NCBI RefSeq assembly: GCF_028023675.1
Contig: NZ_JAQIOZ010000001.1
Span: forward strand, 1 to 64,000
Length of the DNA stretch: 64,000 bases
From: Primorskyibacter aestuariivivens
Lineage (GTDB): Bacteria; Pseudomonadota; Alphaproteobacteria; Rhodobacterales; Rhodobacteraceae
Reading direction: 5' to 3'
Part shown: positions 61,558 to 64,000 of the stretch, one piece after another
Layout of the letters: each line of letters opens with the position of its first letter
Position numbering within the stretch: the stretch's first letter is position 1
Notes under the pieces: generated by a model
The model's input: only the letters and a program-made list of their open reading frames with translations
The model's database searches: none
What the model was told of the DNA's origin: nothing
Made by a program: the position numbers and the translations under genes

Positions 61558-61785
61558 ATGGCCGCAAAACCGTTTTTCCGCCGTCGTAAAGTGTGCCCCT
61601 TCTCTGGTGAGAATGCACCCAAGATCGACTACAAGGACACCCGTCTGCTGCAACGCTACATCTCTGAGCGTGGCAAGATCGTGCCCTCCCGCATCACCGC
61701 AGTCTCCGCCAAGAAACAGCGTGAACTGGCCCGTGCCATCAAACGCGCCCGTTTCCTGGCCCTGCTGCCCTACGCTGTGAAGTAA
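61558..61785 (+). CDS. rpsR: 30S ribosomal protein S18
   Basis: 75 residues, [20 protein letters not shown] through [19 protein letters not shown], the standard S18 sequence with a single Cys. Nineteen nt after rpsF. Partner of S6. Confidence 0.98.
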   Translation: MAAKPFFRRRKVCPFSGENAPKIDYKDTRLLQRYISERGKIVPSRITAVSAKKQRELARAIKRARFLALLPYAVK

Positions 61786-61797
61786 GGAGAGACTGAC

Positions 61798-62421
61798 ATG
61801 CAAGTTATCCTTCTCGAACGTGTTGCCAAGCTTGGCCAGATGGGTGACGTCGTCGACGTCAAGCCCGGCTTTGCCCGCAACTACCTGCTGCTTCAGGGCA
61901 AGGCGCTGACCGCATCGAAAGAGAATATCGCCTCTTTTGAAGCCCAGAAAGCCCAGCTCGAAGCGCGCAACCTTGAGACCAAGAAAGAGGCCGAAGATCT
62001 GGCCGGTCGTCTCGATGGTCAGCAGTTCATCGTGATTCGCTCCGCCTCGGACGGCGGCAACCTCTACGGCTCTGTCACCACCCGTGACGCCGCTGATGTG
62101 GCCACCGAAGAAGGCTTCTCGCTGGATCGCAAACAGGTCATCATCCGCAGCCCGATCAAGACGCTCGGCCTGCACGACGTCGAGGTGCACCTGCACCCCG
62201 AGGTGATGGTCACCATGACGCTGAACGTGGCCCGTTCGCCCGAGGAAGCCGAGCTGCAAGCCTCTGGCAAGACCATTCAGGACGCTGCCGCCGAAGAAGA
62301 AGCCGCCGCCGATTATGAAATCGCCGAGCTGTTCGAAGACATCGGTTCCGCCGCGTCGGAAGACGAGGATCTGGCCGAAGTTGTCGAAGACGTGCTGCCC
62401 GAGGGCGACGACGAGGACTGA
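61798..62421 (+). CDS. rplI: 50S ribosomal protein L9 with acidic C-terminal extension
   Basis: 207 residues. Residues 1-50 are the canonical L9 N-domain ([36 protein letters not shown]); a long helix and the C-domain follow to about residue 150. The remaining ~55 residues ([20 protein letters not shown] ... VLPEGDDED) are extremely acidic and absent from E. coli L9 (149 residues). Last gene of the operon, followed by a strong terminator. Confidence 0.97.
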   Translation: MQVILLERVAKLGQMGDVVDVKPGFARNYLLLQGKALTASKENIASFEAQKAQLEARNLETKKEAEDLAGRLDGQQFIVIRSASDGGNLYGSVTTRDAADVATEEGFSLDRKQVIIRSPIKTLGLHDVEVHLHPEVMVTMTLNVARSPEEAELQASGKTIQDAAAEEEAAADYEIAELFEDIGSAASEDEDLAEVVEDVLPEGDDED

Positions 62422-62447
62422 TCTCGCCCGCAATATCTATTCAAGAC

Positions 62448-62476
62448 GCCGCGCAGAGCAATCTGCGCGGCTTTTT
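62448..62476 (+). terminator. Terminator of rpsF-rpsR-rplI
   Basis: GCCGCGCAGA (62448-62457) pairs perfectly with TCTGCGCGGC (62462-62471) around GCAA (a GNRA-type tetraloop), followed by five T. Confidence 0.95.
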
Positions 62477-62513
62477 CTTTGCCTGTCGGGAATGCCCGTT
62501 TACCCTACCCGAC

Positions 62514-62906
62514 ATGGGACATGACACAATCGACGCGTATCACGCGGCACAGGCCGCGTCCGACCGCGCGATCTGCGATCGCCTGCGCCTTGGCATCGAT
62601 CGCGGGCTGCCCGAGGCCGGGGCGAAGATCTGGCACGCGCATCCGGTCTGGTTTCTGGATGGCAATCCGATTGTCGGCTATGGCAAGCTGAAATCCTGTA
62701 TGCGTCTCATGTTCTGGAGCGGCCAAAGCTTTGACGCGCCGGGGCTGAAATCCACGGGCAAGTTCAAGGCCGCCGAGACGCGCTACACCGATGCGGCACA
62801 GATCGACGATGCTGCGCTCGCCGCGTGGCTGGCGGATGCGCGTGATATCCAGTGGGATTACAAGAATATCGTCAAACGCAAAGGACGGCTGGAGCGGTTG
62901 TGCTGA
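62514..62906 (+). CDS. DUF1801 family protein (YdhG-like)
   Basis: 130 residues. The segments KIWHAHPVWFLDGNPIVGYG, MRLMFWSGQSFDAPGLKSTG and the C-terminal DIQWDYKNIVKRKGRL mark the DUF1801 fold; members are small cytoplasmic proteins of unknown role, related to iron-chaperone-like YdhG. Start ATG at 62514. Nearest neighbours are unrelated. Confidence 0.85.
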   Translation: MGHDTIDAYHAAQAASDRAICDRLRLGIDRGLPEAGAKIWHAHPVWFLDGNPIVGYGKLKSCMRLMFWSGQSFDAPGLKSTGKFKAAETRYTDAAQIDDAALAAWLADARDIQWDYKNIVKRKGRLERLC

Positions 62907-62982
62907 GGCGGATCACTTTGTGGTCGACGGGTTTCACCCGCGTCGGCTAGGCTGACCGAATTGCCAGACAGGAGCGATTTTC

Positions 62983-63783
62983 ATGGCCGATCCTTTTCAA
63001 AATGTGGATGCCGCAGGCCCCGAATTTATCAAGGCCTTTGCCGACGCGATGGATGTCCGGCAGTCGGACCCGACGATGGAGCGCATCGTCGCGGCCTATC
63101 TCGGGCGGCTTGAGTTTCCGCCTGACAGCCTGACCGTGGAAATCGGCGCAGGCGCGGGTGCCGTGTCGCGCCGCATCGCCGCCCATGCCGCCCCGGCGCA
63201 GGTCACGGGGTTTGAACCCTCTGAGGGTTTTGTGGCCGAGGCGCGGGCGCGGGCCGCAGATCACGCAAACCTGAGCTTTGAGCAGGCCGATGGCACCGCG
63301 CTTCCGCTGGAGGATGGCGCAGCACAGAATGTCATCCTGCACACCGTGCTCACACATGTGACCGATCCGGGTGCTCTTTTGACCGAGGCCGCGCGCATCC
63401 TGCGCCCCGGTGGCAGGCTGGTGGTGGGCGATGTGGATTTCTCCAAGGCCACCTTTGCCAATGCCCCGAATGACCCGCTGGATGTCTGCGCGCGCGAATT
63501 TGCCCGCTCTTACGTGACCGACGCGCATCTTGTGGGTAAGCTGCGCAGCCTGATCGCCGCGACAGGTCTGGAGCTGGAGCATTTCGGCATGGACAGCCGC
63601 GTGGTCACAACCCCGGACCAGATGCGCCCCTGGGTCGAGTTTACGACGCGGGACATGGTCACAGCGGGGTTGATCGGCGAAGACATGGCCCGCGCGCTGA
63701 TGGCAGAGCATGACCGGCGGGCGGAAGCGGGCACGCTTTATGGCTATCAGGCCTTTGCCACGGCTGTGGCGCGCAAGACCTGA
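62983..63783 (+). CDS. SAM-dependent methyltransferase
   Basis: 266 residues. Motif I is VEIGAGAGAVSRRI and the acidic end of strand 2 is TGFEPSEGF; LRPGGRLVVGDVDFS is the post-II block. An N-terminal helical cap (residues 1-45) precedes the Rossmann fold, as in UbiE-like small-molecule methyltransferases. SD CAGGAG lies before the ATG at 62983. Substrate unknown. Confidence 0.88.
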   Translation: MADPFQNVDAAGPEFIKAFADAMDVRQSDPTMERIVAAYLGRLEFPPDSLTVEIGAGAGAVSRRIAAHAAPAQVTGFEPSEGFVAEARARAADHANLSFEQADGTALPLEDGAAQNVILHTVLTHVTDPGALLTEAARILRPGGRLVVGDVDFSKATFANAPNDPLDVCAREFARSYVTDAHLVGKLRSLIAATGLELEHFGMDSRVVTTPDQMRPWVEFTTRDMVTAGLIGEDMARALMAEHDRRAEAGTLYGYQAFATAVARKT

Positions 63784-63802
63784 CGGCAGACCCTGCGAAT
63801 GA

Positions 63803-64000
63803 TCACGGGTCCCCGGCCACTTCCCGGGCGACAACCCGCGTATAGAGATGCCAGGTGGTGTGGCCCAGGATCGGCAGGGTGAAGATCAGCCCCAGAAAGG
63901 CAGGCACCAGTGACAGCACCATGGTGACCGAGATAATCGCCGCCCATGTGAGCATGACAGCTGGGTTTTCCCGGACCACCTGAACCGAGGTCAGCATGGC
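63803..64000 (-). CDS. DUF2189 membrane protein, 3' part only
   Basis: The C-terminal ~65 residues are visible; the gene runs off the window's right edge. The last two transmembrane segments (AVMLTWAAIISVTMVLSLVP and FLGLIFTLPILGHTTWHLYT) and the preceding SVQVVRENP are typical of DUF2189 proteins, often labelled cytochrome c oxidase subunit I-like without evidence of function. Methionines within the visible part are not starts. Confidence 0.8.
   Translation of the reverse strand, partial: AMLTSVQVVRENPAVMLTWAAIISVTMVLSLVPAFLGLIFTLPILGHTTWHLYTRVVAREVAGDP

Overview
The window is chromosomal DNA of high G+C content from an alphaproteobacterium of the Rhodobacteraceae (Roseobacter-type). The call rests on the heterotetrameric sarcosine oxidase operon, two TRAP/ABC solute systems, a Crp-DUF2892 pair, DUF1127 and DUF1289 proteins, a GTTC-N7-GTTC LexA box, CceR-like operators at both gap genes, and GC-rich hairpin repeats of a kind I recall from roseobacters. 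No tRNA, rRNA, CRISPR array, transposase or phage gene was seen.

Layout. 0.1-5.7 kb (minus strand): sarcosine oxidase soxBDAG, which demethylates sarcosine. 5.8-6.6 kb: ruvX and a DUF1289 gene. 6.5-8.1 kb: two paralogous membrane-anchored acidic RTX-like proteins, one intact with an 18-bp minisatellite and one decayed. 8.3-9.9 kb: a PhyH-like dioxygenase and a TauE-type exporter. 9.9-24.4 kb (minus) and 24.6-31.4 kb (plus): two divergent arms of a large catabolic island. It encodes a complete CUT1-type ABC importer, a LacI regulator, GMC oxidoreductase, histidinol-dehydrogenase-like enzyme, SDR, five two-domain NTF2/SnoaL-like proteins, a bicupin, a methyltransferase, a GH1 glycosidase, a MetE-core protein, a hydrolase, an RraA-type protein, an amidohydrolase-2 lactonase and a D-lyxose-isomerase-like enzyme. 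Two identical-type LacI operators flank the divergent promoter region. The substrate is not known to me; this island is the best candidate for an undescribed system.

31.4-35.4 kb: peroxiredoxin and a TRAP transporter (dctPQM). 35.7-41.8 kb: DUF808 protein, two GAPDH genes with different cofactor signatures and differently placed CceR-like operators, small envelope proteins, DUF1127, coaD and a CBS protein. 41.9-51.3 kb: LysR-mmsA and an acyl-CoA dehydrogenase, 3-hydroxyisobutyryl-CoA hydrolase and mmsB (together valine catabolism), interrupted by a cupredoxin, a YbdK ligase and a DUF2161 protein, then a Crp-type regulator with DUF2892. 51.4-58.1 kb: uvrA with its SOS box, a von Willebrand A protein with five tandem repeats, and a CPA2 antiporter. 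58.2-62.5 kb: acpP, fabG, fabD (fatty acid synthesis) and rpsF-rpsR-rplI. 62.5-64 kb: a DUF1801 protein, a methyltransferase and the 3' part of a DUF2189 membrane protein.

How the genes work together. In the island, substrate import, deglycosylation, oxidation at alcohol carbons, lactone opening and isomerisation are the plausible steps, all under one LacI repressor encoded within the minus arm. The valine genes supply propionyl-CoA from branched-chain amino acids. The two gap genes look wired in opposite senses to a central-carbon LacI regulator encoded elsewhere. All functional statements come from reading the translated sequences; no database search was possible.
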